Of a stretch of 6,421 nucleotides of DNA, positions 5,497 through 6,421 are shown piece after piece. A program made the position numbers and the translations under genes. Position 1 is the first letter of the stretch. The number at the start of each line of letters is the position of its first letter. A model generated the notes under the pieces. It made no database searches. It was not told the origin of the DNA and saw only the letters and a list, made by a program, of their open reading frames with translations. This stretch comes from Actinomycetota bacterium (GTDB lineage Bacteria; Actinomycetota; Thermoleophilia; Solirubrobacterales; Solirubrobacteraceae), in contig VAWY01000022.1 in NCBI GenBank assembly GCA_005888335.1, forward strand, positions 17,707-24,127, in the 5' to 3' direction.

Positions 5497-6135
5497 GTGG
5501 CGACCGGCGCCCGTGGCGGGCCAGCAGCGGGTCGTCTTCCTCAAGCCGCTGGTCCGTCACCCGAACGTCGAGGTCGGCGAGTACACGTACTACGACGACC
5601 CGGCGACCCGCTGGCGTTCGAGCGCGACGCGGTCCTCTACGCCTACGGTCCCGAGCGACTGATCATCGGGCGGTTCTGCGCGATCGCGTCGGGCGCGCGC
5701 TTTCTCCTGCCGGGCGCCAACCACGCCGACCTCGGGCCCTCGACGTTGCCCTTCGGGATCTTCGGCGCGCCGTGGGCGGAGCGGACGATGGACCTGGTGA
5801 TGGCGGCCCGCAGCCGGGGCGACACCGTCGTCGGCCACGACGTCTGGATCGGTTATGAGGCCCTGGTCCTCCCGGGAGTCACGATCGGCCATGAGGCGGT
5901 CGTCGCCGCGGCGAGCGTCGTCGCCGCCGACGTGCCGCCCTACGCCGTCGTGGCCGGCAACCCGGCGCGCGTCGTCCGCCGCCGCTTCGACGACGACGAC
6001 GTCGCCCGGCTGCTGCGCGCCGCCTGGTGGGACTGGCCGGTCGAGCTGGTGACCGCGCAGGCCCGCGCGATCATGGCGGGCACTCCCTCCGACCTCGAGC
6101 GCATCGCCGCCGAGCACGGCCTCCTCGCGACCTGA
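5497..6135 (+). CDS. Vat/CatB-type hexapeptide-repeat O-acetyltransferase with frame-scrambled N-terminus
   Basis: The protein belongs to the left-handed beta-helix xenobiotic acetyltransferases (Vat streptogramin A and CatB type), which move acetyl from acetyl-CoA to a hydroxyl. From about residue 37 the match is good: LIIGRFCAIASG, GANHADLG with the likely catalytic H76, GDTVVGHDVWIGYEALVLPG, VVAGNPARVVRRRF and WWDWP. The family's conserved start (RVVFLKPLVRHPNVEVGEYT, then YYDDP) is present at 5528-5602 but in frame 2, while the rest is in frame 1. The sites read as one base lost from a C-run at 5599-5601 and, if GTG 5497 is the start, one base gained at about 5515-5522. Frame 1 is open throughout, so a 212-residue product with an altered N-terminus is possible. 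Otherwise start GTG 5513 and treat it as a frameshifted pseudogene or a base-calling error. Its substrate is unknown and no antibiotic resistance is implied. Confidence 0.75.
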   Translation: MATGARGGPAAGRLPQAAGPSPERRGRRVHVLRRPGDPLAFERDAVLYAYGPERLIIGRFCAIASGARFLLPGANHADLGPSTLPFGIFGAPWAERTMDLVMAARSRGDTVVGHDVWIGYEALVLPGVTIGHEAVVAAASVVAADVPPYAVVAGNPARVVRRRFDDDDVARLLRAAWWDWPVELVTAQARAIMAGTPSDLERIAAEHGLLAT

Positions 6136-6149
6136 CGCGCGCCAGCAGG

Positions 6150-6155
6150 TAGCGT
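6150..6155 (+). promoter_or_regulatory. -10 element of the cyclase gene, leaderless type
   Basis: TAGCGT fits TANNNT and lies 7 nt before the ATG at 6163, so the transcript probably begins at or next to the start codon. There is no Shine-Dalgarno in the gap, which supports a leaderless mRNA. Confidence 0.5.
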
Positions 6156-6162
6156 CGACTCG

Positions 6163-6421
6163 ATGGCGACGCCCACCGAGAGCGCGCCCGCGTCGAGCGC
6201 CGCCACATTCCTGTTCGCCGACATCGCCGGCTTCACCGCGCTGACCGAAGCGCATGGCGACGAGCAGGCGGCAACGCTCGCCGCCGACTTCAGCGACGCC
6301 GTCAAGGCCGAACTGCCCGCCTGCGACGGCGCGCACATCAAGAGCATCGGCGACGCGCTCATGCTCCGCATCCCCGACCCGGGGCAGGCGATCCTGCTCG
6401 GGCTACGAATCGTCGGCGACA
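6163..6421 (+). CDS. Class III adenylate/guanylate cyclase domain protein, 5' part only
   Basis: The window holds the first 86 codons and runs off the right edge. After a 14-residue Ala/Ser-rich lead comes the start of a class III nucleotidyl cyclase homology domain: FADIAGFTALTEAHGDE with metal-binding D20, and KSIGDALML with D64 as second metal Asp and K60 in the family's substrate-contact region. It would make cAMP or cGMP from ATP or GTP. Lys at that place favours ATP, but the second specificity residue lies beyond the window. Here the catalytic domain is N-terminal, so any sensor or ATPase part would follow. ATG 6163 is preferred for its position 7 nt after a -10 element. No functional link to the copper operon is evident. 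Confidence 0.85.
   Translation, partial: MATPTESAPASSAATFLFADIAGFTALTEAHGDEQAATLAADFSDAVKAELPACDGAHIKSIGDALMLRIPDPGQAILLGLRIVGD

Noticed and set aside
5599..5605. Programmed ribosomal frameshift in the acetyltransferase
   Set aside because: There is no slippery heptamer or downstream stimulatory structure that I can see. A lost C in a C-run is simpler.

Overview
The window is very GC-rich with strongly GC-biased third codon positions, GTG starts, TANNNT-type -10 elements and apparently leaderless genes. This fits a high-GC actinobacterium. The gene content and the style of the repeats suggest Thermoleophilia (Solirubrobacter/Conexibacter type), but that lineage call is inference only.

Layout. 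(1) 1-1135 is a decaying stretch. It holds the broken C-terminal end of a TDT-type (tellurite-resistance/dicarboxylate transporter) membrane protein, frameshifted near 112 and split by a block of roughly 240 bp that carries two long hairpins 80 bp apart. A DUF892/YciE-like ferritin-fold gene remnant follows, whose start codon appears to have become GGG and whose 3' half is scrambled. (2) 1149-5384 is an intact copper-homeostasis locus. A csoR-type repressor gene reads leftward. Between it and the rightward operon lies a promoter region with two near-identical CsoR operators (TACCCC-N3-GGGGTA) and two further perfect palindromes of other sequence. (3) The rightward operon holds four genes joined by three successive 4-nt stop/start overlaps: a CopZ-like chaperone, a small four-helix membrane protein with methionines in i,i+4 ladders, an exported or anchored protein made of two duplicated His-rich YtkA-like domains, and a complete Cu(+) P1B-1 ATPase. 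(4) A strong GC hairpin ends the operon. (5) 5497-6135 encodes a Vat/CatB-type hexapeptide-repeat acetyltransferase whose first ~36 codons appear frame-scrambled between two compensating shifts. (6) 6163 to the window end is the start of a class III adenylate/guanylate cyclase domain protein.

How the genes probably work together: Cu(I) binding to CsoR would release both operators. CopZ would carry Cu(I) in the cytosol, CopA would export it, and the His-rich double-domain protein would bind it outside the membrane. The Met-laddered membrane protein has no function I can name. Its place between chaperone and extracytoplasmic binder, its Met/His/Cys content and its translational coupling make it the best candidate here for an undescribed copper-handling component.
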